49,438 bases of DNA from PZPK01 sp041590075 (GTDB lineage: Bacteria > Pseudomonadota > Gammaproteobacteria > Pseudomonadales > Oleiphilaceae): positions 1 to 49,438 of the forward strand of contig JBFHUL010000011.1 of NCBI GenBank assembly GCA_041590075.1, read 5' to 3'. A program made the translations under genes and the position numbers. This document shows positions 34,022 to 42,648 of the stretch, piece by piece. Under the pieces are notes generated by a model. That model had not been told where the DNA came from, did no database searches, and was given only the letters and a program-made list of their open reading frames with translations. Every line of letters starts with the position of its first letter. Position 1 is the first letter of the stretch.

Positions 34022-36328
34022 ATGATTTTAAATGCAACACCATCCATAAACGCCACCGACGAACAACAATACAGCCACCCTATTCCGAATCGAAATTTTA
34101 TTCTCGGATTACTGAAAAATGCGAAGCAATCACTGTCACGCCAACAGCTCGCAAAAAAAATGTCCCTGTCTGATCCGGCCGAACTTGAAGCCTTGAGACG
34201 CCGATTACGGGCGATGGAACGTGACGGACAAGTGAGCTTTGACCGTCGGCAGGGGTATCGCGTGATTCAGGAATCTGAACTGATCTCAGGCCGCGTGATA
34301 GGCCACCCTGATGGCTTTGGCTTCCTCGCCCGCGATGCAGGCGGCGACGATATAATGCTGGGCGAGCAGCAAATGCTGACGCTATTTGATGGCGACCGCG
34401 TACAGGTCCGCATCTCCGGCAAAGACAAGCGCGGCAGGGAACAGGCGACACTGGTAAACGTACTGGAGCGCAACACATCTCAGTTGGTCGGCCAGCTCAA
34501 ATGCGACGATGGCCAGTACTTTATTACTGCACATAACAAACGTATCACGCATGAAATTGATCTTGATGCGGAGCAACTGGCCGGTGCCAGACAACATCAG
34601 TATGTCGTCGTGGCGATCACCGACTACCCTGATGCCCGCTACAATGCGTATGGCAAAGTGATTGAGGTGCTTGGCGACGCCCATGAGGCCGGCATGGAAA
34701 TTAATGTGGTGATGCGCGAACTGGGCATTCCACATAGCTGGCCCGAGCGCACAACCATTGAGGCAAACGCATTAAGCGATACGGTTTCGGAATCAGACAA
34801 ACGAGAGCGGGTCGATCTGAGAAGCCTGCCCTTCGTCACAATCGACGGCGAAGATGCGCAGGATTTCGACGATGCGGTTTATTGCGAAGCACTACCGAAG
34901 GGTGGTTGGCGTTTAAGGGTGGCGATTGCAGACGTCTCTCACTATGTGAAGCCGGATAGCGCCCTGGACCGGGAAGCCCACCTTCGCGCAACGTCGGTCT
35001 ACTTTCCCGGGCGCGTGGTACCCATGCTGCCGGAACGCCTGTCGAACGGACTGTGTTCCTTGAACCCGAACGTTGATCGTCTGACACTTGTCTGTGACAT
35101 GCAAATCAACAAGCATGGCCGGATGACCGCATATGATTTTTCGGAAGCGGTCATTCATTCGCATGCACGCCTCACCTATCACCAGGTGAACGCGCTACTC
35201 ACCGAGCCTGAAGGCAAAGACGGGCAGGCCATGCGCTCACAACATGCCAAGATCGTTCCGCACCTGCAGAATCTGCACCGCCTGTATGGCGCGCTCCAGA
35301 AAGCACGCTCAAAGCGAGGGGCCATCGATTTTGATACCCAGGAAAGCACATTCCAGTTTAATCAGCACCGCAAGGTCGTGGGCATTACGCCGGTAGAACG
35401 GAATGACGCCCATAAACTCATTGAAGAATGTATGCTCTGCGCCAACGTCGCAACGGCGGCATTCTTGCAATCTATCAAGCTTCCGGCGCTTTACCGCAAT
35501 CATGCGGGGCCAAAACCCAAAAAACTGCTCGCGCTGCGTGCTTTTCTGGCAGAAAAGGGCCTGAAGCTGGCCGGTGGTGATGCGCCCACGTCCAAAGACT
35601 ATGAGCAGTTATTAGCCAGCCTGGAGGGACGAAACGATGCAAGCGCCATCCAATCCATGCTGCTGCGCTCTCTCAGTCAGGCCGAGTACAGCCACGAAAA
35701 TGCGGGACATTTTGGCTTGGCCTATTCCGGCTATGCCCACTTTACCTCTCCTATTCGCCGCTATCCGGACTTACTCGTTCATCGCGCCATTCGCGCGGCC
35801 ATTCGCGCGCAGCGAAGCGGCGGTACCTGGCGTAAACTTTTTAAGGCCTTGAGTGTGACAAGTAACCGCCCTACGCGCAGCCGCAACAAAAACACGGCGG
35901 TGCAAGCGAAAGTCCTCTACCCCTACAACACAGAACAGATGACCGCATTGGGGGAACACTGCTCTCAGCTCTCCCGTCGTGCCGATCGCGCGAACTGGGA
36001 TGTGGAAGCCTGGCTTAAATGTGACTACATGAGAGCTGCCATTGGCGACACCTTTCGGGGTACCATTGCTTCGGTCCACGCTTTTGGGATGTTCATTGAG
36101 CTGGATAACACAAAAGTTGAAGGCCTGCTCCATATTAGCGATATGGATAACGACTACTATCACTTTGATAACGTCAGCCAGCGATTAAAAGGCGAGCAAA
36201 GCCACAAGGCTTACGCAATCGGTGATCGCATCAACGTGACCGTGGTGCAGGTGGATATGGAGCAAAAGAAAATCGGCTTCTCATTGGCGCCAACGCGCAA
36301 GCAGAAAAAATCAGCGCGAAAGCATTAA
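34022..36328 (+). CDS. rnr: Ribonuclease R
   Basis: A 768-residue 3'-5' exoribonuclease of the RNase II/R family, which degrades structured RNA. The order is a winged-helix N-terminus (FILGLLKNAKQSLSRQQLA), cold-shock domains (about 85-240, VIGHPDGFGFLARDAGGDDI), RNB catalytic domain with DGEDAQDFDDAV (about 275-287) and HFTSPIRRYPDLLVHRAI, and an S1 domain (about 670-760, GDTFRGTIASVHAFGMFIEL). The C-terminal basic tail is short compared with E. coli RNase R (813 residues). It is not in the usual rnr-rlmB arrangement; a second copy elsewhere is possible. Confidence 0.95.
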   Translation: MILNATPSINATDEQQYSHPIPNRNFILGLLKNAKQSLSRQQLAKKMSLSDPAELEALRRRLRAMERDGQVSFDRRQGYRVIQESELISGRVIGHPDGFGFLARDAGGDDIMLGEQQMLTLFDGDRVQVRISGKDKRGREQATLVNVLERNTSQLVGQLKCDDGQYFITAHNKRITHEIDLDAEQLAGARQHQYVVVAITDYPDARYNAYGKVIEVLGDAHEAGMEINVVMRELGIPHSWPERTTIEANALSDTVSESDKRERVDLRSLPFVTIDGEDAQDFDDAVYCEALPKGGWRLRVAIADVSHYVKPDSALDREAHLRATSVYFPGRVVPMLPERLSNGLCSLNPNVDRLTLVCDMQINKHGRMTAYDFSEAVIHSHARLTYHQVNALLTEPEGKDGQAMRSQHAKIVPHLQNLHRLYGALQKARSKRGAIDFDTQESTFQFNQHRKVVGITPVERNDAHKLIEECMLCANVATAAFLQSIKLPALYRNHAGPKPKKLLALRAFLAEKGLKLAGGDAPTSKDYEQLLASLEGRNDASAIQSMLLRSLSQAEYSHENAGHFGLAYSGYAHFTSPIRRYPDLLVHRAIRAAIRAQRSGGTWRKLFKALSVTSNRPTRSRNKNTAVQAKVLYPYNTEQMTALGEHCSQLSRRADRANWDVEAWLKCDYMRAAIGDTFRGTIASVHAFGMFIELDNTKVEGLLHISDMDNDYYHFDNVSQRLKGEQSHKAYAIGDRINVTVVQVDMEQKKIGFSLAPTRKQKKSARKH

Positions 36329-36468
36329 CCGGCCGTCGTTTGCTGTGTGCGATTGCGTTAGGGTTATTCTTTGACGCTCGGCAACTATACTTAGTGTAAA
36401 CCCACCTCGGCTGGCTGTTTGGTGGATAATTTGGCGCGACGACTCATTCACTGAAGAGGATTGAGTTT

Positions 36469-37512
36469 ATGGCCCAGAAAACACTGGATACAACGCGTGC
36501 AGCGGATAGCTTAGAACACAGTGCCGGTGTGCGCGTTGGCCGCGACCTGCTGAACGCCACCCAACCGTTCGCACAGGAAATACCGGGCAAGAGCTGGCGT
36601 GCGGTAGTGATTGTTTTTACCCTGCTGGTGGCCACTCTCACGGCGGCAGGTGCAGCACCCTGGCCCTGGCTGCAACTAACGTTTTCATTGCTTGGCGCCA
36701 TGTTGATGGTGCGCACATTTATCACCTACCACGATTACATGCACGGCGCGATTTTGGCGCACGCTCGCATGGCAAAGTGGCTTTTCTGGATATACGGCTT
36801 GCTGTTGCTGGTGCCTCCGCGCGCCTGGAAGAAAAGCCACAACTATCACCATGGCCATGTGGGCAAAATTGACGCTTTCGGGGTAGGCACGTTTCCTGTG
36901 ATGACCACCGAGATGTGGCATACAACACCAACGTTGCTACGTGCCTATTATCGTTTGCAACGCCACCCTTTGATCATACTGTTTGGCTACATCACCGTAT
37001 TCGCATTGGGGCTCTGTTTGATCCCATTTTGCAAACAACCCCGGAAACATATCGATTCGCTGATATCACTCTTGATACACAGTGCTTTGATTGTTGCCTT
37101 ATGGCAAATGGCGGGGCCGGATGTGGCGTTTTTCGCGGTACTGTTGCCAATGACTATTGCCTGTGCTTTTGGCTCTTATCTCTTTTTCGCCCAACACAGT
37201 TTTAAAAGAATGACCATACTCACACCACAGGCATGGAACTATTACCGCGCCTCTTTGGAGTCTTCCAGTTATATGCCGCTGAATAAATTTTTGCAGTGGA
37301 TGACGGGAAATATCGGGTATCACCACATACACCACCTTAACGTCCGCATTCCTTTCTACCGCTTGCCCGAAGCCATGCAGGCCATCCCCGAATTACAAAC
37401 ACCCATTACCACCAGTCTGGAATTACGAGAAATGCGTAACTGCTTTCGCTGCAATCTATGGGATGAAGAAAGACAACGAATGGTTAGCTATCGCGAGGCT
37501 AATGCGTCATAG
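36469..37512 (+). CDS. Membrane fatty-acid desaturase
   Basis: A 347-residue integral-membrane di-iron desaturase. Three histidine boxes are present: HDYMH (about 89-93), HNYHH (about 124-128) and HHIHH near 286, between several hydrophobic segments. This is the acyl-lipid desaturase pattern and would introduce a double bond into membrane fatty acids, often in response to cold. Electron donor and position of the double bond cannot be read. GAGGA lies upstream of the ATG. It follows the RNase R gene by 140 nt and is probably a separate unit. Confidence 0.92.
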   Translation: MAQKTLDTTRAADSLEHSAGVRVGRDLLNATQPFAQEIPGKSWRAVVIVFTLLVATLTAAGAAPWPWLQLTFSLLGAMLMVRTFITYHDYMHGAILAHARMAKWLFWIYGLLLLVPPRAWKKSHNYHHGHVGKIDAFGVGTFPVMTTEMWHTTPTLLRAYYRLQRHPLIILFGYITVFALGLCLIPFCKQPRKHIDSLISLLIHSALIVALWQMAGPDVAFFAVLLPMTIACAFGSYLFFAQHSFKRMTILTPQAWNYYRASLESSSYMPLNKFLQWMTGNIGYHHIHHLNVRIPFYRLPEAMQAIPELQTPITTSLELREMRNCFRCNLWDEERQRMVSYREANAS

Positions 37513-37676
37513 TAGAGAGGAAAGCGAACATCCTGCAAAGCGCGGCAACTGCTCGTGAACACCGTTTTCAATCATGACGACTGAAATACGGCACACTCCT
37601 TCATCGCCTTCAAACTTTTTTGCCGTGTACCAACAGACCGCATCGAGCAGTGTGTTATGAACGCGGAGCACTTTAA

Positions 37677-38525
37677 TTGAATACGATCTTCGGCATCCTC
37701 GACAAACACTCACCCAAGTATATTTGGCGCCTGACGCTTGGCATTTTGTTGCTTATCAGCGTAGTGTCTGCACTATTTATACAGTCCGCCGCGCTGGAAT
37801 TGTTTTATATCTTGCCTATTACACTGGCCAGCTGGTACGGATCCCGTAAAGCCGGCATTCTACTCGCACTGATCGCCACGGCGTTGCTCATCGCGATACG
37901 TATCTTTCACACGCATTGGAATACTCTTGTCTTCTTGAGTTACGGCCTGCCCTGTGCAATCGGCTTTGTCACGCTCGCCGTGCTGATCAGCAATTTCCGC
38001 GACGCGCATCGTGAAGAGTCCGAAGCTGCCGACACCGACACGCTGACAAACATAGGTAATGCGCGCAGCTTTTATGTTGATCTGGCCAATGAATTACTGC
38101 GCTCATCGCGATATGAGCATACGTTCTCGTTGGCCTACTTGGATATCGACAATTTCAAGTTGGTAAACGACTCACGGGGACATGCCGAGGGCGATAAGCT
38201 ACTGATTGAAGTCGCCAACAGTCTCAAGGAAGCCTTGAGAGAAACTGACGTCGTTGCGAGACTGGGTGGCGATGAATTTGCCTGTTTGCTTCCCGAGGCC
38301 CACCAAGCAGAAGCAAAAGCTGCGTTTAAAAAAGCCAGTGACTTGTTGAAACAGCGCATGGCCAGTCGTCTTTGGCCGGTTACGTTCAGTGTGGGTGTGG
38401 TGACCTTTGAAACCATGCCGGTAGATATCAAAGAGGCAATGAAGGTAGCCGATGAGCTCATGTATTCAGTAAAACATTCTGAAAAGAACAACATTTCCTA
38501 CCAGGTTTGGCACTCCACCATTTAG
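37677..38525 (+). CDS. Membrane-bound GGDEF diguanylate cyclase
   Basis: A 282-residue protein with four or so transmembrane helices in residues 15-110 (a compact membrane sensor of the MASE type, not assigned further) and a C-terminal GGDEF domain (about 120-275). The signature GGDEF at 197-201 is intact, as is the start of the domain (DTLTNIGNARSFYVDL), and an inhibitory RxxD (RETD) lies five residues before it. It is expected to make c-di-GMP with product feedback. The start is TTG at 37677, with GGAG upstream. Signal unknown. Confidence 0.93.
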   Translation: MNTIFGILDKHSPKYIWRLTLGILLLISVVSALFIQSAALELFYILPITLASWYGSRKAGILLALIATALLIAIRIFHTHWNTLVFLSYGLPCAIGFVTLAVLISNFRDAHREESEAADTDTLTNIGNARSFYVDLANELLRSSRYEHTFSLAYLDIDNFKLVNDSRGHAEGDKLLIEVANSLKEALRETDVVARLGGDEFACLLPEAHQAEAKAAFKKASDLLKQRMASRLWPVTFSVGVVTFETMPVDIKEAMKVADELMYSVKHSEKNNISYQVWHSTI

Positions 38526-38582
38526 TCGCAATCGGAATATTCCGGCACGACTTCATACCCCCTGCATACCGCTTTACCAGCT

Positions 38583-39389
38583 TTAGGGTTTGAGCGCGCC
38601 GCCCCCCTGTTCCCGTTCAACAGATACGACTTGCTGTATGGGAAATACCGGGGGGCCAAACTGATTATAGATGGCGACATCCGCAGCATCGCGGCCGTAA
38701 CCGATGGACACATATCCTGCTCTTGCACCGGGCTGCGTGGCATCAAAGGTAAACCAGCGCCCCGCTACAAAGGCTTCAAACCAGGCATGCAAATCCATGG
38801 GCTCCAGCCCGTGCAGATATCCGACGACCATGCGCGCGGGAATACTCAGGCTGCGACACAGTGCGATACCCATGTGGGCAAGATCTCGACAAACCCCCTC
38901 TCCCGCCTGATTCACCTCTACCGCAGATAAAGGCAAAGCACCACTCTCGGGCTCGAACCGGATGGTTGAGCGCAGCCAATGCTCAATGGCGGCAACCTGG
39001 TCATAACCCGGTGCATGATTGGCCGTGATTTCTGTTGCCATTACGTTGAAACGGTCCGATTCACAATAGCGACTGGGAAGCAGATACTTCAGCACGCTTT
39101 CCGGTAGGTTCTGCACATCGACAAAATAACCCCCAGGCTGGGTCTCGATGGCATCAGACGTAATGATTTTTGCTGACGTGGAGATACTGAATTGTCCGGG
39201 CGGCGCAACGAGTCGCTGACATAGGTTACCAAAATCATCGGTAATCTCGTAGACCGGTACGGTCGGCTCGATCAGATACTCCTCGGACGCAACCCATTGC
39301 ATTTCACCGCTTCTCGGGCGCAGCATCAAAATAAAAGGGGTCGGTGTTTCAATCTCAAACACAAGCTTGCAATGCGTCTTTAAAATCAT
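38583..39389 (-). CDS. Transglutaminase-like cysteine peptidase-fold protein
   Basis: A 268-residue protein without signal peptide. The N-terminal half is beta-rich (about 1-130). The C-terminal half is a transglutaminase-like domain with the triad visible: Cys in GEGVCRDLAHMGIALCRSL, His in DLHAWFEAFVAGRW, Asp in FTFDATQ. This domain often serves as a protease or amidase rather than a cross-linking enzyme, and proteins of this layout commonly pair with alpha-E and circularly permuted ATP-grasp genes, which are not seen here. The ATG at 39389 is chosen because the upstream 12 codons lack family likeness. Confidence 0.9.
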   Translation of the reverse strand: MILKTHCKLVFEIETPTPFILMLRPRSGEMQWVASEEYLIEPTVPVYEITDDFGNLCQRLVAPPGQFSISTSAKIITSDAIETQPGGYFVDVQNLPESVLKYLLPSRYCESDRFNVMATEITANHAPGYDQVAAIEHWLRSTIRFEPESGALPLSAVEVNQAGEGVCRDLAHMGIALCRSLSIPARMVVGYLHGLEPMDLHAWFEAFVAGRWFTFDATQPGARAGYVSIGYGRDAADVAIYNQFGPPVFPIQQVVSVEREQGGGALKP

Positions 39390-39836
39390 TGTTTGTGCAC
39401 TCCTGTTACTCCATCCATGCCACATTTATCTGGCCCACCAGTGTTGCATCGCACTAAAGAGGCAGGGGCAAACGGCGCACACCATGCAGAGCGTCAACGA
39501 CACACAGTAACGACTGAGGCCGGAGCATGCCATGTTTATTTCTTCTGCGGTGGCGCCTGCGCCCCTGTGCGTTTTTTTCGGTATGCTTTAACTGCGGTTG
39601 TATGTATGGGCATGGAGCACTGTGCGAACAAGCCTGTCACCTGCGCAAAAGGCATTGCCGAATGCCGACATACGTACTGCACAAAACCAAGGTATAGGGG
39701 GCCGGGTAAACCTCCCGTTTCACCCCATACCCCGTCATCACCCGGGTAACGCAAATACCGTTTTTACGCGGTGGTTTTTTCCCTATCACGCCGCTAAAAT
39801 CCCCAGCTTTTGAACACGCCATGGAGCTTGCAATCT
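39390..39836. other. 447-nt gap without a credible gene
   Basis: Divergent region between the transglutaminase-like gene and the lipoprotein remnant. Overlapping open frames exist but have unlike composition and no ribosome sites. An imperfect inverted repeat (GGTATAGGGG near 39690, CCCCATACC near 39725) could form a hairpin. No known RNA, repeat family or gene was recognised. Confidence 0.4.
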
Positions 39837-40246
39837 ATGAAAGGAATTCGGTTTTTCCGCCTTGTTATTCTCACCACGTTCATACTGCTCTCTGCATGCG
39901 GCACAAGCAATTACATCGGCCACCCCGCACAGGACACTTCAGCTGTTTTATCGAAGAGGAAGTGTGTGGCCTGACCTGGCAGAACGACAGCCATATTGTT
40001 TACAAGGTGATTGACCAGGGCAACAACACCTACCGTGTTGTAGGTGAGGTAGATTACAACGTGAAATACTCCGCCATACGCAACTTCGTGACTTTCTACA
40101 TTTTATTTATGGACGAAGACAGGGTGGTACACGAGCACCATATAAAGACCTACAGCAAGAACAAAGACATCGACTTTACCGTGGAACTGGAGCAACCCAT
40201 TTCAACCACCACAATTCACAGCCTTCGACTGATGGTACGCACATAA
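39837..40246 (+). pseudogene. Small lipoprotein gene broken by a one-base frameshift
   Basis: The ATG at 39837 (GGAG upstream) begins MKGIRFFRLVILTTFILLSA followed by Cys, a lipoprotein signal with LSAC lipobox. This frame stops at 39972-39974. A second frame then carries the rest, from FIEEEVCGLTWQND to the stop at 40246. Adding one T to the T4 run at 39946-39949 joins both into a 136-residue lipoprotein. So either a base was lost in the genome, the run varies in length, or the read is wrong. The mature part has a compact mixed beta pattern and no recognised family. Confidence 0.75.
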
Positions 40247-40409
40247 GCCCTTAACCATCCAGTTCTGATTGGCAGCCTGAAGACACTGATCGCCTGCCGC
40301 TGCCAATCAACGCATCTTCCGCCTCACCAACGCGCAGTCAACCTGCTGCCAGGCACTGAACGAAAGCGAAAAATAGGGCATCAGTCAGCCAAACCATCTC
40401 ACACCACAC

Positions 40410-42296
40410 TCAACCCAGCATGTTTTTCGCTTTAAACACTCGCGTATCGATTTTTAAGCGCGCGATGCGCGAGGCGAGCGTCGTGGGCTTTACACCCAAT
40501 AAGGCAGCCGCGCCCTGCTCACCAAATACTTTGCCCTGACACTGCTCCAGGGCCCGCAAAATATTGCGCCGATCCTGCTCTTTCTTTTCGGCCTCAGTAA
40601 GCACCTGATGCGCCGCCGCGACCGGCGTCTCCTCCTGGGCACCGCTGACAGACGCGCTGCGCAACCCCTCAAAGCGTATCGACTCACCGCGCGCCAGAAT
40701 TACCTGCCGCTCAATGACGTTCTCAAGCTCACGAATATTGCCGGGCCAGTCGTAGTGCTCCAGCTTTTGCACTTCACTCAATGACACCTTAAGGCCCGTG
40801 CGCCCTGTGCGGACCGCCGCTTTCTTTACAAAATGCTGGGTGAGCTGCGGAATATCCTCTTTGCGCTGTCGCAAGGGGACCGAATAAATAGGAAACACAT
40901 TGAGGCGGAAATACAGGTCTTCGCGAAAACGCCCGGCCTCCACCTGATCTTTTAAATCACGGTTCGTGGCGGCAATAATACGCACATCCACCTGACGCGT
41001 GCGCTCCTCACCCACCCGCTCAAAGTGCTGTTCCTGCAACACTCGCAATAGCTTGCTTTGCAAGTGCAGTGGAATTTCCCCCACCTCATCCAGAAACAGC
41101 GTGCCGCCATCGGCCAACTCGAAACGCCCAGCGCGATCGTGACTGGCGCCGGTAAAAGCCCCCTTCACATGGCCAAAGAACTCGCTTTCGAACAGTTCCT
41201 CAGGAATGGCGGCACAGTTCACTCGAATCAGTGAGCGGCCGGAACGCTGACTCTCCTCATGAATGGCCCTGGCGATCAGTTCTTTACCCGTCCCCGACTC
41301 ACCATGAATCAGTACCGTCGCATCCGTTGGTGCCACCATATTGATTTGCTGCAGTACAGTCTGAATAGCCGGACTGTTGCCAATAATATGGTGGTGATTA
41401 AACTCCGAATTGATCTCATCCTGCAGGTAGGCATTTTCAAGTTCGAGGCGGTTCTTCAGTTCTTCAACTTCGGTAAGGGCGGCCAGCAGTCGCTTCTGAT
41501 CAGCCTTGCGCTGCGTAATGTCACGAAACATCACCACCGCACCAAGAATTTCGCCGTTTTCGATGATCGGCGTAGAGGTGTACTCCACATCGATGGGCTT
41601 CCCCGCCTTACTCCAGAAGATGTCGTGCTCAATGCGATGCACACCACCATCCTTGAGCGCGGCAAAAATCGGGCAGCTCTCCACATCGTAATGGCTACCG
41701 TCGGCATGACTGTGGTGCACCGTGCTATGCATGTTGCGCCCCGACATCTCACTGGCCCGGTAACCCAGAATGCGTTCGGCAGCGGGATTCACAAAGGTCG
41801 TGTTCCCCTGGCCGTCCACACCATAAATGCCCTCGCCCGCGGCTTCGAGCAACAAGGCATTCTGGCGCTCAAATTCCTGGAAGACGCTGGCCACCCGCTG
41901 CCAGTGACCAAGCCCGGAACGGTAGTGATGCTGGGCATCCGACTGTCCACGCAGACGATCAATATCCTTCACACACTGCAGACTCAGATAAACATAGAGC
42001 TCATCGCCCGCACTGGAGCAGCGCCCCCACACCTCAACCGCTTCCAAATCACCGCCTCGCTCAATGGACAGGGCATCGGTCCAGGCGCGACCATATTCAA
42101 TCAGCTCCTGCGTGAACACCGTCAGATTCGCCAGACAATGCCGGAACATAGCACTGGCAGCCCCGCCGTTCAGCTCTGTCGCCGCGCAACCCAGCAACCG
42201 GCAGGTCTCCTGATTAACGGCCAGTATCTCGTCTTTAACGGGATCCATAACGAGCTGCGCCGTGGCCGCATAATTGAAATAGCGATTGGTGAGCAT
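40410..42296 (-). CDS. PAS-containing sigma-54-dependent activator
   Basis: A 628-residue bacterial enhancer-binding protein. The N-terminus (about 1-125) is a PAS-like region, a second PAS lies about 145-270 (EGIYGVDGQGNTTFVNPAAE), then a short coiled coil, the AAA+ domain with Walker A GESGTGKE near 331, the sigma-54 contact loop GAFTGA near 377 and Walker B GTLFLDEVGEIP, and a Fis-like helix-turn-helix at the end (QGAAALLGVKPTTLASRIARL in part). The start could also be TTG at 42311. It is divergent from the cyanase/ABC operon, which has a sigma-54 promoter, and is its likely activator. No receiver domain, so the signal is sensed by PAS. Confidence 0.94.
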   Translation of the reverse strand: MLTNRYFNYAATAQLVMDPVKDEILAVNQETCRLLGCAATELNGGAASAMFRHCLANLTVFTQELIEYGRAWTDALSIERGGDLEAVEVWGRCSSAGDELYVYLSLQCVKDIDRLRGQSDAQHHYRSGLGHWQRVASVFQEFERQNALLLEAAGEGIYGVDGQGNTTFVNPAAERILGYRASEMSGRNMHSTVHHSHADGSHYDVESCPIFAALKDGGVHRIEHDIFWSKAGKPIDVEYTSTPIIENGEILGAVVMFRDITQRKADQKRLLAALTEVEELKNRLELENAYLQDEINSEFNHHHIIGNSPAIQTVLQQINMVAPTDATVLIHGESGTGKELIARAIHEESQRSGRSLIRVNCAAIPEELFESEFFGHVKGAFTGASHDRAGRFELADGGTLFLDEVGEIPLHLQSKLLRVLQEQHFERVGEERTRQVDVRIIAATNRDLKDQVEAGRFREDLYFRLNVFPIYSVPLRQRKEDIPQLTQHFVKKAAVRTGRTGLKVSLSEVQKLEHYDWPGNIRELENVIERQVILARGESIRFEGLRSASVSGAQEETPVAAAHQVLTEAEKKEQDRRNILRALEQCQGKVFGEQGAAALLGVKPTTLASRIARLKIDTRVFKAKNMLG

Positions 42297-42359
42297 GGCG
42301 ACGAATAACAACCTGAGTGACCAGTGAATACCTGAATCACATCAAACTTCAGGCCAACT

Positions 42360-42410
42360 ACGAGATTTAGTGTTTTTCACTACGAATACTCGTGTATTAC
42401 GAACTTTCGT
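42360..42410. promoter_or_regulatory. Three dyad repeats, likely activator binding sites
   Basis: ACGA-GATT-TAGT (42360-42371, one mismatch), ACGA-ATAC-TCGT (42382-42393) and ACGA-ACTT-TCGT (42399-42410). Each is preceded by CT or TT. Centres are 22 and 17 bp apart. They lie about 70-120 bp upstream of the -24 element, the normal distance for a sigma-54 enhancer. Confidence 0.75.
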
Positions 42411-42479
42411 AGTTAAAAAGGAATCCCTCAAAAAACTTTCTTTACTTATATTTCAACATCTTACGGATTTTTAAGTGGA

Positions 42480-42495
42480 TGGCACCCTGCTTGCA
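42480..42495 (+). promoter_or_regulatory. Sigma-54 promoter of the cyanase/ABC operon
   Basis: TGGCAC (42480-42485), N5, TTGCA (42491-42495): a full match to the -24/-12 consensus TGGCAC-N5-TTGCW. It would give a leader of about 145 nt before the first gene at 42649. Confidence 0.9.
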
Positions 42496-42648
42496 AATGC
42501 AATGGAGCGCATGGTCGTTTCTCGCATCCGCGCCTCTGCCCTGCCTCAGCAGACCGGATCGTGCACCGCACACTGACACACCATGCACCAAAATGATGCC
42601 CAATTAGATTCAGGGCTGGATTAGAGACACACAAACAGGACGCACATC

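Noticed and set aside
36329..36468. Promoter of the desaturase gene (TTGACG with TATACT nearby)
   Set aside because: The spacing between the two boxes is far too short (9 nt), and alternative pairs are weak.
41259..42308. 349-codon open frame on the plus strand
   Set aside because: Antisense to the sigma-54 activator; no motif, signal or ribosome site.
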